A stretch of DNA of 64,000 nt from CAKMZU01 sp965248335 (GCA_965248335.1 CBDFIY010000003.1:186001-250000); one strand, 5' to 3'; positions 41,681-50,808 are shown, numbered from the stretch's first letter. The notes: generated by a model from the sequence alone, not told the origin. Made by a program: numbers and translations.

Positions 41681-43138
41681 TTATTGGCTATCTGGATTAT
41701 AGAGCCCGACATTGAAACCCTTCTCAATTAAGTAACTGGCGTGCAGCTTACTCATCACACCTTTATCGCAATAAAGCAGATAGTGCTTCGCCTTATCTTG
41801 TGTCTCAAAAAACGTATTTAACGTATAAAAAGGCACAGCCTGAACCGTTACGCCATCTACTTTTAATGGATTATCTATCGTGTCATTAGGATGCCTGATA
41901 TCAATGATCTTGCTCGAAGCCGCGGGCGTTGCTTCGACAGGGACTACCGGCGCTGTCATATCTTTTTCGCTAAGGCTATCAATCAGAGTAAATTTTGCTT
42001 GTTTGACGGCATCGTTAAGTCGTGAAAAATCAAAATTTTCTTCTTCGGCAAGAATGCGTGGCAGTTTTGCTCGGGTGGTGGGTTTCACCGAAATAACGCC
42101 ACAATATTCAGGAATAACCGCGGAAAAGGCTTCTGTGCCTATTTTTCGGGCGGTGGCGATGATCTCTTCTTTATCAGCAGTGATCAGCGGCCTAAGAATC
42201 AATGTATCCGTGACTTTATCAATAACAGAGAGATTTATTAGGGTTTGACTGGAAACCTGCGCGACAGCTTCGCCTGTAACCAGTGCGTGGATGTTGTATT
42301 GTGCGGCAATCTCGGATGCCGCACGCATCATCATACGTTTAAGGATAACCCCCATTTGGGAGTTGGTTACTTTGGTTAAAATCTCAGCGACTACTTCCTC
42401 AAAGGGTACAGAAATAAACTTGACTCTAACGCCGGAGCCGTAATGTTGCCACAGATAATACGCGATCTCTTTAACCGCAATCTCGTGCTCAATGCCGCCG
42501 AGGTTGAAGAAGCAAAAGTGTGTTGGCATCCCTCGGCGCATTGTCATATAGGACGACACTGACGAATCAAAGCCGCCTGATATCAAGGATAAGACAGGCT
42601 CAACTTCACCCATTGGGAAGCCGCCTAAGCCTTTAATTTTCTTGTTGATAAGGTAAAGCTTATCGTCAGTGAGTTCGAGCTGAACGGTGAAGTCAGGGTT
42701 TTTGAGGCTAACTTTTGTATCCCCTATGGTTTGCAAAATACGCCCGCCGACTTGTTGCTCGAGTTCGTGGGAGGTGAAATTATGCTTACCACTGCGTTTG
42801 CAGCGAACGACAAAGCTTTTTTGATGGATCTCATCAGCAAAGAGTGCGATGCAAAGCTTAGCGGTTTCATCAAAATCAATGAATTCGTGTACTGTCACAT
42901 CAAGAAAATGCGCGATACCCGTTGTGTGCTGGAGTAAGTGCACGGCCTTCGTTTTTATATCTGCATACTTATTATCAATGGCAACCGTTAACTTATCCCA
43001 GTGAAGTGTAACCTCAGCAGGAATGTCGGCAGACCGGAATAATGAAGAGAGATTTTTTTTAAGCTTACTCGACATTTGTTTTCGTACAGGCTTACTTTTT
43101 ATGATGATTTCAGGAGAGAGTTTGACAATAAAAAACAT
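41681..43138 (-). CDS. thiI: tRNA 4-thiouridine synthase ThiI
   Basis: Transfers sulfur to U8 of tRNA and, in many bacteria, to ThiS for thiazole synthesis. Order of domains: ferredoxin-like and THUMP RNA-binding part (about 1-165), PP-loop with LSLISGGFDSSVSSYMTMRRG near residue 182, the conserved Cys in IPEYCGVIS near residue 343, and a rhodanese domain ending with the persulfide Cys in YLLYCDKGVMSK. Length 485 aa is normal for the rhodanese-bearing type. It is divergent from the glnA region; the promoter-side gap of about 260 bases also holds the glnA control sites and the IS1595 left end. Confidence 0.95.
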   Translation of the reverse strand: MFFIVKLSPEIIIKSKPVRKQMSSKLKKNLSSLFRSADIPAEVTLHWDKLTVAIDNKYADIKTKAVHLLQHTTGIAHFLDVTVHEFIDFDETAKLCIALFADEIHQKSFVVRCKRSGKHNFTSHELEQQVGGRILQTIGDTKVSLKNPDFTVQLELTDDKLYLINKKIKGLGGFPMGEVEPVLSLISGGFDSSVSSYMTMRRGMPTHFCFFNLGGIEHEIAVKEIAYYLWQHYGSGVRVKFISVPFEEVVAEILTKVTNSQMGVILKRMMMRAASEIAAQYNIHALVTGEAVAQVSSQTLINLSVIDKVTDTLILRPLITADKEEIIATARKIGTEAFSAVIPEYCGVISVKPTTRAKLPRILAEEENFDFSRLNDAVKQAKFTLIDSLSEKDMTAPVVPVEATPAASSKIIDIRHPNDTIDNPLKVDGVTVQAVPFYTLNTFFETQDKAKHYLLYCDKGVMSKLHASYLIEKGFNVGLYNPDSQ

Positions 43139-43268
43139 AGGGTCGAGCCGATAAACAATAATCGGCGTAGTTTACCCTAAAAAAGAAGTTGAGCGCAGTT
43201 TTAGGGGTGTTGATGTCAGTGAAAACGGCAAAATGTATCGAATACAGTCCTGTTGGTGTGCAGGCGCG

Positions 43269-43283
43269 GCACCAAAATGGTGC
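43269..43283. promoter_or_regulatory. NtrC (GlnG) binding site
   Basis: GCACCAAAATGGTGC is a perfect palindrome that agrees with the NtrC enhancer consensus (GCACCAnnnTGGTGC). It lies about 70 bases upstream of a sigma-54 promoter, the usual enhancer geometry for glnA. The IS1595 element lies between this control region and glnA. Confidence 0.88.
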
Positions 43284-43352
43284 TCCGGGTTTGTTCTGCG
43301 AACCTTTTTTGTGCGAATTTGTTTTGGTTTGCATCTATCTGTAGGTTTAATC

Positions 43353-43368
43353 TGGCATTTATTTTGCT
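43353..43368 (+). promoter_or_regulatory. Sigma-54 promoter of glnA
   Basis: TGGCATTTATTTTGCT has the -24 GG and -12 GC dinucleotides in the required spacing (TGGCA-N6-TTGC). With the NtrC site upstream, this is the nitrogen-regulated glnA promoter. Its predicted start point, near 43380, is only about 20 bases before the left end of IS1595, so glnA at 44554 is now reached only by reading through the element. Confidence 0.85.
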
Positions 43369-43400
43369 TACCCTCTTTGATGGGCTCGGCATTGCTGGGC

Positions 43401-44439
43401 AAAAATTTTCCTGATTACCCCTAAAGCTCAGCTACTGTTACACTTGCGGTCAAGAACAGTATCGTTGAGGTGTTCACATGTCTAAAAATACGGTTCAATT
43501 CCAAAAAGGCTACAGCCTTTCAGATCTGTTTAGAGATTATGGATCAGAGATGCAATGCGAAGCGGCACTCTTTAACTGGAGGTGGCCCAACGGCTTTACT
43601 TGTCCCGATTGTCACTCGACATCCTATTGCAAGCTTAAAAGCAGAGCCCTGTATCAATGCAATAAATGTCACCATCAAACATCACTAACGAGCAGGACTT
43701 TATTCGCAGGTACAAAGCTACCATTAAAGACATGGTTTCTTGCTATTCACTTACTCACCCAGTCAAAAACTGGATTATCGATATTGGCATTAAAACGCCA
43801 ACTAGGTGTCGGGTACAATACGGCATGGTCAGTTAAGCATAAAGTCATGCAGGCAATGAAGGAGCGGGATGATAGCAAACCTTTGTCGGGTTTTATTCAA
43901 GTGGATGATGTTTATTGGGGAGGAGAGCAAAGAGGCGGAAAGCGTGGACGTGGATCTTCTAATAAAACACCCTACATCACAGCGGTTTCTCTTGATGATG
44001 AGGGTAAGCCAATTAGCATGAATATGAATGTCGTTGAGGGGTTTACGCTTAATGAGATAAAACGATGGGCCAAGAGGCATGTAAAGGAAGGAAGCACTGT
44101 GATTTCTGATGGCCTTGCTTGCTTTAATGCCATCAAAGACGCTAATTGTACCCACAACAAATTTGTCACTGGTGGTGGGCCTGATTGCGTTAACCTCGAA
44201 GAGTTTAAGTGGGTTAACACAATAATCGGCAACATCAAAACGTCTATGCATGGCGCTTATCATTCCATTAGCCCAAGGCATTTGCCACGATACCTGGCTG
44301 AGTTTTGTTATCGCTTTAATCGTCGTTTTAATTTGAAGGCATTGCTTCCGCGGTTTATGTCCGTAGCGCTAAAAACGCCTCCAATGCCATATAAGTTCCT
44401 TACGATGGCTGAGGCTTATGGGTAATCAGGAAAATTTTT
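43401..44439 (+). mobile_element. IS1595-family insertion sequence
   Basis: Terminal inverted repeats AAAAATTTTCCTGATTACCC (43401-43420) and its perfect complement (44420-44439) bound a single transposase gene on the + strand. The transposase stop codon lies within the right repeat. No clear 8-base target duplication could be found by eye, so the exact ends may extend a little further. It has inserted between the sigma-54 promoter and glnA in the same orientation as glnA. Confidence 0.9.
43478..44425 (+). CDS. IS1595-family transposase (ISXO2-like)
   Basis: Transposase with an N-terminal zinc ribbon (CPDCHSTSYCKLKSRALYQCNKC, given here in parts: CPDC near residue 46 and CNKC near 64) followed by a DDE domain of the ISXO2-like type. 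The first catalytic Asp is in FIQVDDVYWGGEQRGGKRGR and the second in VISDGLACFNAIK. The final acidic/Asn position is in HGAYHSISPRHLPRYL. Length 315 aa is normal. A GAGGTG ribosome-binding site precedes the ATG. The gene appears intact, so the element is potentially active. Confidence 0.93.
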   Translation: MSKNTVQFQKGYSLSDLFRDYGSEMQCEAALFNWRWPNGFTCPDCHSTSYCKLKSRALYQCNKCHHQTSLTSRTLFAGTKLPLKTWFLAIHLLTQSKTGLSILALKRQLGVGYNTAWSVKHKVMQAMKERDDSKPLSGFIQVDDVYWGGEQRGGKRGRGSSNKTPYITAVSLDDEGKPISMNMNVVEGFTLNEIKRWAKRHVKEGSTVISDGLACFNAIKDANCTHNKFVTGGGPDCVNLEEFKWVNTIIGNIKTSMHGAYHSISPRHLPRYLAEFCYRFNRRFNLKALLPRFMSVALKTPPMPYKFLTMAEAYG

Positions 44440-44553
44440 AATGGTCCCTGTTTCGGTTAGGAATAGTGGTTTACAATGGTTTGAATTTTATCGCCAGACG
44501 TAAACGTTTGACACCATTTAACGAGGCGTAAGCCGACATACTGGAGAATAACC

Positions 44554-45960
44554 ATGTCAGAGAATACTCTGAAAATCATCACAGAAAGCGAAGCGCGTTG
44601 GGCCGACTTAAGGTTCACCGACACAAAGGGTAAAGAGCAGCACGTGACTGTACCTGTTTCTGAAATTGACGAAGGTTTTTTTGAAGTCGGCAAAATGTTC
44701 GATGGTTCTTCGATTGCTGGCTGGAAAGGCATTAACGAATCTGACATGGTACTTATGCCTGATGACGAAGCGACTTTGGTTGATCCTTTCACTGATGAAG
44801 CAACCGTTATTATCCGTTGTGGTATCGTTGACCCAATCACTGGCGAAGGTTATAACCGTGATCCACGTTCTATCGGTCACCGTGCTGTCGAATACATGAA
44901 GTCTACCGGTATTGCTGATAGCGTATTGTTTGGCCCAGAGCCAGAATTTTTCGTCTTTGATGATGTTAAATGGCACACTGATATCTCAGGTGCTGGGTAT
45001 GAAATTAATTCTGAAGAAGCTGCTTGGTCTTCAAATAAATCATTCTCTGATGGCAATACAGGCCATCGTCCTGGTGTTAAAGGCGGCTATTTTCCTGTGC
45101 CTCCAGTCGATAGCCTTCACGACCTTCGTGGCGCTATGTGTAATGCGATGGAAGCTATGGGCTTGGTCATTGAAGTGCATCATCACGAAGTAGGTACAGC
45201 TGGCCAGTGTGAAATTGGTGTTGGCCCTAACAGTCTTGTTAAGAAGGCAGATGAAGTACAAGTACTTAAATACTGTGTGCATAATGTTGCGCATGGCTAC
45301 GGTAAAACAGCAACCTTTATGCCTAAGCCTTTAGTTGGCGATAACGGTTCTGGCATGCACGTTCACCAATCTTTAGCAAAAAATGGTGACAACGTATTTG
45401 CTGGTGATGCATATGCGGGTCTTTCTGAAACTGCGCTTTTTTATATTGGCGGCATCATTAAGCACGCTAAAGCGATCAACGCATTTGCTAACGCCTCAAC
45501 CAACTCTTATAAGCGTTTGGTTCCTGGCTTTGAAGCACCTGTTATGTTGGCTTATTCTGCGCGTAACCGTTCGGCGTCTATCCGTATTCCTTTCGTGCCT
45601 AGCCCAAAAGCAAGCCGTATCGAAGTACGTTTTCCTGACCCAACAGGTAACCCATACCTTGCATTCACTGCGATGTTAATGGCAGGTCTTGATGGTATTC
45701 AAAACAAAATGCACCCTGGCGATGCAGCCGATAAAGATCTCTATGACCTACCTCCAGAAGAAGCCGCAGAAATCCCAACGGTTGCTTCAAGCTTTGAAGA
45801 AGCATTGGCTGCATTGGATGCTGACCGTGCCTTCTTAACTGCTGGCGGTGTTATGGATGATGATATGATTGATGGTTATATCGCGCTTAAGAATGAAGAA
45901 GTAGAGCAACTTAACATGACAACTCACCCCGTTGAGTTCGAAATGTACTATAGTTGCTAA
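44554..45960 (+). CDS. glnA: Glutamine synthetase, type I
   Basis: ATP-dependent condensation of ammonia and glutamate to glutamine, the entry point of nitrogen assimilation. Motifs in order: DGSSIAGWKGINESDM, FGPEPEFFVFDDV, the ATP/metal region GQCEIGVG and HVHQSLAKNG, NRSASIRIP. Tyr397 in DKDLYDLPPEE is the adenylylation site, so it is the adenylylated GSI-beta form regulated by GlnE. Length 468 aa is normal. It is preceded by GGAGAAT. Its natural sigma-54/NtrC promoter lies upstream of an IS1595 insertion. A terminator follows, then the DUF4124-glnL-glnG genes. Confidence 0.97.
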   Translation: MSENTLKIITESEARWADLRFTDTKGKEQHVTVPVSEIDEGFFEVGKMFDGSSIAGWKGINESDMVLMPDDEATLVDPFTDEATVIIRCGIVDPITGEGYNRDPRSIGHRAVEYMKSTGIADSVLFGPEPEFFVFDDVKWHTDISGAGYEINSEEAAWSSNKSFSDGNTGHRPGVKGGYFPVPPVDSLHDLRGAMCNAMEAMGLVIEVHHHEVGTAGQCEIGVGPNSLVKKADEVQVLKYCVHNVAHGYGKTATFMPKPLVGDNGSGMHVHQSLAKNGDNVFAGDAYAGLSETALFYIGGIIKHAKAINAFANASTNSYKRLVPGFEAPVMLAYSARNRSASIRIPFVPSPKASRIEVRFPDPTGNPYLAFTAMLMAGLDGIQNKMHPGDAADKDLYDLPPEEAAEIPTVASSFEEALAALDADRAFLTAGGVMDDDMIDGYIALKNEEVEQLNMTTHPVEFEMYYSC

Positions 45961-45977
45961 TCGCGGTACTCCTTTAT

Positions 45978-46005
45978 AAAGCCCGCTTTTTAGCGGGTTT
46001 TTTTT
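45978..46005 (+). terminator. Intrinsic terminator after glnA
   Basis: AAAGCCCGCT, a short T-rich loop and AGCGGG are followed by eight T residues. It would stop most transcripts at the end of glnA and attenuate read-through into glnL-glnG. Confidence 0.92.
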
Positions 46006-46030
46006 GCTCTAAAATTTGTGGGGAAAGACA

Positions 46031-46495
46031 ATGAAGATAGTTGGATGTCTAATCAGCTTGCTGTTGGTAATAGCGTCTGTCACTGCAGATATTTATTCCT
46101 ATCAAGATGAGCAAGGCAATACGGTCTACACCGATCAGCCGCCAAGTGATGTCAAAATACAAAAAATTGATGTTTCGCCCATTAACCAGCTACAAGTCGA
46201 CAAGGCATTACAGAAAAAAAGTGATGCATTTTATAAAAAGAAAAGAGAAGAATCAGAACTTGATCAGTCAGAGAAAACCTCTCACCAGAAGGCATATAGG
46301 AAAAAACAAATAGCACTTCAGAAAGCAAAAAAACGACTCGAGGCGGCCAAAGAAATTCGATCAGGTGACGTGTTTCCTAATAAATCTGGTGGCTTTCGTT
46401 ATACTGCGCAATATAAAAAACGACTCGCAGAAGCAGAGTTTGCCATAAAGAAAACAAGGAAATCGCTTCAGCAAGAGGAAAATATGCCGCGTTAG
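46031..46495 (+). CDS. DUF4124 periplasmic protein between glnA and glnL
   Basis: Function unknown. After a signal peptide (VGCLISLLLVIASVTA) the sequence DIYSYQDEQGNTVYTDQPPS is the DUF4124 signature. The rest is a highly charged Lys/Glu-rich helix that probably forms a coiled coil. I start at ATG 46031 behind GGGGAAAG; an upstream in-frame TTG is less likely. Genes of this family sit between glnA and the ntrBC genes in many gammaproteobacteria, which suggests a conserved but unexplained association. Length 154 aa. Confidence 0.85.
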   Translation: MKIVGCLISLLLVIASVTADIYSYQDEQGNTVYTDQPPSDVKIQKIDVSPINQLQVDKALQKKSDAFYKKKREESELDQSEKTSHQKAYRKKQIALQKAKKRLEAAKEIRSGDVFPNKSGGFRYTAQYKKRLAEAEFAIKKTRKSLQQEENMPR

Positions 46496-46557
46496 CCATT
46501 GAGAGCATGTGTTGGCGCATTCTTTGCTTTAGTTAGGTAAATTGTTTACGCCAACTT

Positions 46558-47625
46558 ATGATGAATTTTACACCTGCCCTTTATCAATCTTTATTCGATA
46601 GCATGCATACAGCGGTTATTTTGCTAGATCGCGAGCTTTGCGTGCTTTACCTAAATCCCTCTGCAGAATCCTTATTACAGGTAAGTGCAAGCCGCTACAC
46701 AGGTATCAGCTTGGATCATATTTTTTCAGAATACGGCGGTACACCTGAAGGTGTAGAAAAAGCAGTAAAAAAAGATCAGGCATTCACCAAAAGACGAACC
46801 TCATTAAAACTACCCACGGCTGAAATTGTTGTCGATTATACAGTGACGCCGATTCCTGAAAGCGGTCACTGCGTGCTGATGGAAATCGACCCGTTAGATC
46901 GTGCGATACAGATCCGTCAAGAGGAGATGTTAGTCGCCTCACAGGCAGTCGCACAAGATATGGTGCGGGGTTTGGCGCATGAGATAAAAAATCCTTTAGG
47001 CGGTTTAAGGGGGGCAGCACAATTGCTTCATAGGCAGCTTGACTCAGCTGACTTACGTGAATATACCGACATTATTATTCGTGAGGCCGATAGGCTCAGA
47101 AATCTCGTCGATCGATTGTTGGGTACCCAAAAATCGATAAACTTTGAGGAAATAAATATCCATGAGGTTTTGGAATATGTGCGTAAGCTTGTAGCCGTTG
47201 ATGCACCAACGGTGGAGATAAAGATTGATTATGATCCAAGTATACCGACCCTCTATGCCGGTAGAGAGCAACTGTTACAAGTATTTTTAAATCTTGCTAG
47301 AAATGCAGTACAAGCCCTAGAACAGACGAAAACGCCCCGTATTTATCTTCGAACACGTATCCAGCGGAAGTTCACCATAGGGCATGATCAATACCCTATG
47401 GTGTTGCGTATCGATGTGGTTGATAACGGTGAGGGCATTGATGAATCTTTGGCGGAAACCTTGTTTTTTCCTATGGTTAGCGGGCGAGCTGCAGGAACGG
47501 GGCTTGGCTTATCGATTGCACAATCCATTGTCAATCAGCACAAAGGCCTCATTAAATTTGAAAATCAGCAAGGCGCAACGGTTTTTTCAGTTTATCTGCC
47601 TTTCGGAGAAAATAATGACAAGTAA
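46558..47625 (+). CDS. glnL: Nitrogen regulation sensor histidine kinase NtrB
   Basis: Cytoplasmic two-component kinase/phosphatase that sets the phosphorylation of NtrC under PII control. A PAS domain (residues about 10-110) is followed by the dimerisation helix with the phosphorylated His141 in GLAHEIKNPLGGL, then the HATPase_c domain with NLARNAVQAL, DNGEGI and GTGLGLSIAQS. No membrane segments, as expected. Length 355 aa is normal. It overlaps glnG by 11 bases, so the pair is translated together. Confidence 0.96.
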   Translation: MMNFTPALYQSLFDSMHTAVILLDRELCVLYLNPSAESLLQVSASRYTGISLDHIFSEYGGTPEGVEKAVKKDQAFTKRRTSLKLPTAEIVVDYTVTPIPESGHCVLMEIDPLDRAIQIRQEEMLVASQAVAQDMVRGLAHEIKNPLGGLRGAAQLLHRQLDSADLREYTDIIIREADRLRNLVDRLLGTQKSINFEEINIHEVLEYVRKLVAVDAPTVEIKIDYDPSIPTLYAGREQLLQVFLNLARNAVQALEQTKTPRIYLRTRIQRKFTIGHDQYPMVLRIDVVDNGEGIDESLAETLFFPMVSGRAAGTGLGLSIAQSIVNQHKGLIKFENQQGATVFSVYLPFGENNDK

Positions 47626-49039
47626 TGCAAGCGTCTGGATTGTTGATGATGATAAGTCGATTCGCTGGGTGCTGGAGAAAGCCTTGACGCAAGAAGGGTT
47701 ATGCATCCAATCCTTTGAAGACGGAAACAGTGCTTATGATCAGCTATTTGAAGAACAACCGGATGTCATTATCAGTGATATCCGAATGCCCGGCATTGAT
47801 GGCTTAGATCTGCTCAAGAAGATAAAAAACAAGTTTCCAGAGATCCCTGTCATTATTACGACTGCCCATTCAGATTTAGACAGCGCCGTGAGCTCTTATC
47901 AGGGCGGCGCATTCGAATATCTGCCAAAACCTTTTGATGTCGATGAAGTTGTTGAAGTACTTAATCGTGCCTTGCAGCATGTTAAACAACAAAAGAATGA
48001 TATCCAGGAAGTCATCGAGGAAATTGCTGATACCGAAATTATCGGTGAAGCACCGGCCATGCAAGAAGTATTTCGTGCAATTGGTCGATTATCACATTCA
48101 AATATCACCGTATTGATCAACGGTGAATCAGGTACAGGTAAAGAGCTTGTCGCAAGAGCCTTGCATCGACATAGCCCGCGACAAAAAGCGCCCTTTATCG
48201 CGCTTAATATGGCGGCAATCCCGAAAGATTTAATGGAAACTGAGCTTTTCGGTCATGAGAAGGGCGCATTCACAGGGGCAACGTCACAGAGGAAAGGGCG
48301 TTTTGAACAAGCTAACGGCGGCACGTTATTTCTCGATGAGATTGGCGATATGCCGGCGGATACACAAACGCGCCTTCTGCGTGTATTAGCCGATGGTGAA
48401 TTCTATCGTGTGGGTGGGCATACCTCTGTCAAAGTAGATGTACGCATTATCGCCGCAACGCACCAAGACCTTGAAGAGTTAGTGAAAGAGCGCGCATTTC
48501 GTGAAGACCTGTTTCATCGGCTAAACGTCATTCGTATTCATATTCCGAGATTAAGTGAGCGGCGAGAAGATATCGCTAAACTCGCCAGCTACTTTTTAGC
48601 GCAGGCGGCTGTTGAGTTGGATGCCGAGGTTAAAATCCTTGATACGCAAGTTGCTGACTATCTATGCACGCTCGATTGGCCGGGAAACGTACGACAGCTT
48701 GAGAACATGTGCCGATGGATCACTGTCATGGCGGCAGGGCGCGAAGTACATATGACCGATTTGCCACCTGAGCTGTTGGGTGATACGCAAAAGGCGGTGG
48801 TTTCTCAGCAGTTTGATTGGCGGGCTTTGCTAGCAACGTGGGCGGATAAAGAGCTTGCAGCGGGCAGGCAAGACTTACTCGCCACTGCCATGCCTGAGTT
48901 TGAGCGTGTTATGATTCAATCAGCACTGAAACAAACTTCCGGCCGTAAGCGTGATGCAGCGATTCTTTTGGGATGGGGGAGAAATACCCTGACGCGTAAG
49001 ATGAAAGAATTGTCTTTTGCACAATCTGAGGACGATTAA
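47615..49039 (+). CDS. glnG: Nitrogen regulation response regulator NtrC
   Basis: Sigma-54-dependent activator of nitrogen genes. The receiver domain has its phosphorylated Asp55 in VIISDIRMPG. The AAA+ domain has Walker A GESGTGKE and the sigma-54 contact loop GAFTGA. The C-terminal Fis-type helix-turn-helix is in SGRKRDAAILLGWGRNTLTR. I place the start at ATG 47615, behind CGGAG, rather than at an upstream in-frame ATG that would translate glnL antiphase sequence. Length 474 aa is normal. It probably acts on the enhancer site at 43269-43283. Confidence 0.97.
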   Translation: MTSNASVWIVDDDKSIRWVLEKALTQEGLCIQSFEDGNSAYDQLFEEQPDVIISDIRMPGIDGLDLLKKIKNKFPEIPVIITTAHSDLDSAVSSYQGGAFEYLPKPFDVDEVVEVLNRALQHVKQQKNDIQEVIEEIADTEIIGEAPAMQEVFRAIGRLSHSNITVLINGESGTGKELVARALHRHSPRQKAPFIALNMAAIPKDLMETELFGHEKGAFTGATSQRKGRFEQANGGTLFLDEIGDMPADTQTRLLRVLADGEFYRVGGHTSVKVDVRIIAATHQDLEELVKERAFREDLFHRLNVIRIHIPRLSERREDIAKLASYFLAQAAVELDAEVKILDTQVADYLCTLDWPGNVRQLENMCRWITVMAAGREVHMTDLPPELLGDTQKAVVSQQFDWRALLATWADKELAAGRQDLLATAMPEFERVMIQSALKQTSGRKRDAAILLGWGRNTLTRKMKELSFAQSEDD

Positions 49040-49054
49040 ATTCTTCGTCGAGAA

Positions 49055-49083
49055 CTGATAAGATCTCTATTTGACCTTATCAG
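49055..49083. other. Stem-loop between glnG and xseB
   Basis: CTGATAAG (49055-49062) pairs with CTTATCAG (49076-49083) across a 13-base loop. There is no T-run, so it is not a typical terminator. It lies at the boundary of two unrelated operons. Confidence 0.4.
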
Positions 49084-49132
49084 TACTATTCGGTAACGTG
49101 TCGCGCCATGCGTGCGTTGAGAAACCTTTCTT

Positions 49133-49372
49133 ATGGCTAAAAAAACTGTCTCCTTCGAAAAGTCTTTGCAAGAGCTTGAATCCCTCGTTAAGCAGATTGA
49201 TTCTGGCGAGTTGGAACTCGAAGCGGCGCTCGCTGCTTTTGAAAAAGGCGTTGCGTTGATAAGAGATTGTCAAAGCGCACTAACCACCGCTGAAAAAAAG
49301 GTTAATCTTCTCACTGAGGCGGCTGACGGGCTAGCGCTAACGCCTTTTGATGATGAATCTGATAATGCCTAA
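49133..49372 (+). CDS. xseB: Exodeoxyribonuclease VII small subunit
   Basis: Small helical subunit of ExoVII, which degrades single-stranded DNA from both ends. The 79-residue product has the family motif FEKSLQELESLVKQIDSGEL and LEAALAAFEKGVALI, forming the antiparallel helix pair. It starts at ATG 49133 and overlaps the start of ispA by 8 bases. xseB-ispA-dxs is a standard operon in gammaproteobacteria; here dxs is displaced 4.5 kb downstream. Confidence 0.95.
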   Translation: MAKKTVSFEKSLQELESLVKQIDSGELELEAALAAFEKGVALIRDCQSALTTAEKKVNLLTEAADGLALTPFDDESDNA

Positions 49373-50270
49373 TCAACAACTCCCAGAGCTGCTGGCAAGC
49401 TATCAATCGCGTGTGCAAGCAACCTTCGCCAGCTTGCTCGGCGAAGCAAAAAATCGCCATAACCCGCTTGAAAGCACAACACTGCATGATGCAATGGCCT
49501 ACAGCCTGACGAATGGTGGAAAACGCGTTCGCCCGACATTAGTGTATGCGTCAGCTTTAGCCGTTGATCCATCGTTTAGCCTTGAAAAACTGGATTATCT
49601 TGCCGCTGCCGTTGAGATGATGCACTGCTATTCCTTGGTACATGATGACCTCCCAGCAATGGATGACGACGACTTACGGCGTGGCCAGCCCACGTGCCAT
49701 AAAGCGTATGATGAAGCCACGGCAATTTTAGTGGGCGATGCATTGCAGACATTAGGATTTGAGCTGGTGGCGGGTGCTGACTTTGCTGCAGAAAAAAAAG
49801 TGGCAATGTTCCAAATCATTTCTAAAGCTTTAGGTGCTCGTGGCATGGTGCTTGGCCAATCACTAGATATTGAATCTGAAAACAAAAAACTTAAACTTGA
49901 TCAACTAGCTTTTATCCATGCAAAAAAAACCGGGGAGTTAATTCGGGCAAGTGTAGGCGTAGGTGCAGTTGCAGTCGGAGGTGATGCCGCTTGCCAGCAG
50001 GCGCTAGATGATTATGCGCGGCATTTAGGATTAGCGTTTCAAATTCAAGACGATATCTTGGATGTGGAATCGGATACGGCTGTGCTCGGGAAAAAACAAG
50101 GGGCAGATGCTGACTTAAATAAATCGACCTATCCCGTGCTGATGGGGCTAGAGGCTGCCAAACTCAAAGCACATCAATCCGTTGAGCAAGCTAAATCAGC
50201 TATCGATGGGCTTTCCTGTACGGATACATTGTGCGCCATTGCAGATTTTGTTATTACCCGTAAGTTTTAA
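49365..50270 (+). CDS. ispA: Farnesyl (geranyl) diphosphate synthase
   Basis: Chain-elongating prenyl transferase that builds FPP from IPP and DMAPP for quinones and undecaprenyl phosphate. The first aspartate-rich motif is VHDDLPAMDDDDLRRG and the second is FQIQDDILD; GKRVRPTLVY is the IPP-binding region. I start at ATG 49365, which overlaps the xseB stop; three ATG codons at 49347-49352 give a six-residue longer product. Length 301 aa is normal. After its stop, instead of dxs, a 4.5-kb insert begins (repeats, lipase-like gene, lipoprotein, IS630). Confidence 0.95.
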   Translation: MPNQQLPELLASYQSRVQATFASLLGEAKNRHNPLESTTLHDAMAYSLTNGGKRVRPTLVYASALAVDPSFSLEKLDYLAAAVEMMHCYSLVHDDLPAMDDDDLRRGQPTCHKAYDEATAILVGDALQTLGFELVAGADFAAEKKVAMFQIISKALGARGMVLGQSLDIESENKKLKLDQLAFIHAKKTGELIRASVGVGAVAVGGDAACQQALDDYARHLGLAFQIQDDILDVESDTAVLGKKQGADADLNKSTYPVLMGLEAAKLKAHQSVEQAKSAIDGLSCTDTLCAIADFVITRKF

Positions 50271-50384
50271 CAGCTGAGTCCCAAATAGCAAGTTGATAAT
50301 GACTTGCACTGGCAGCTATTTAGAGTTTTCTCACGTTGTTTCGGGTGTTATCTTTCTTTGTCTGTACTCTCTCTATTCTGGAAA

Positions 50385-50512
50385 TATACCGATCACCCTT
50401 GAAGATGCAAGGACATTGCCCGCGCCCGCTCACCAAAATCACTTACTGATTGTAAGCTCATGGGGATTCGCTCGCTAGCCGCCTTCTTGCATCTCCAATT
50501 CTGATGGGTATA
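50385..50512. mobile_element. IS630-type MITE, copy 3
   Basis: A 128-base palindromic element, TATACCGATCACCCTTG...CTGATGGGTATA, aligned along its whole length with copies 1 and 2 but with several substitutions (for example GACATTGCCC in place of GGCGTTGGCC). It lies 114 bases after the ispA stop and may mark the left edge of the insert that splits ispA from dxs. Confidence 0.85.
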
Positions 50513-50731
50513 GATCCCTTCTATCATTCTCAGCGACTTAAAGCTTGTCTACCTGTTTAGCTTATTTCTAATCGTGCGGCCGGTCTGAGTTTTGGCTGTC
50601 AATGAGTGTAGGTGGTTTTTGCATTTGCTAAATTAAATTAATTTAAATGAAGATGATAAGTGTTTTCATTTACAAGTCTTATTTAATCTGTTAGATTTAT
50701 TTCGTTAAATGCATGCTTGTGTTTTAACTAA

Positions 50732-50808
50732 ATTAAAAATTAAAAATTAAAAATTAAAAATTAAAAATTAAAAATTAAAAATTAAAAATTAAAAATTAAA
50801 AATTAAAA
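50732..50808 (+). repeat. Eleven tandem ATTAAAA heptamers upstream of the lipase-like gene
   Basis: Eleven perfect 7-base units end 17 bases before the ATG at 50826, just upstream of the ribosome-binding site. Such repeats change copy number by replication slippage. Because the tract lies in the leader or promoter region, a change of 7 bases would alter spacing and could change expression in a phase-variable manner. That role is inferred. Confidence 0.95.

Noticed and set aside
43110..43402. Short minus-strand and plus-strand frames upstream of thiI
   Set aside because: They overlap the NtrC site, the sigma-54 promoter and the IS1595 left end and encode nothing recognisable.
43401..44439. 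Target-site duplication for IS1595
   Set aside because: I compared the bases on both sides of the inverted repeats and found no 8-base repeat, so none is claimed.
47384..47614. Long upstream extension of NtrC
   Set aside because: It overlaps glnL in another frame and encodes no known sequence; the receiver domain begins right after ATG 47615, which has a CGGAG site.
50732..50808. CRISPR-like array
   Set aside because: The units are 7 bases and directly adjacent, with no spacers; it is a simple-sequence repeat. The dispersed MITE copies are also not CRISPR repeats.
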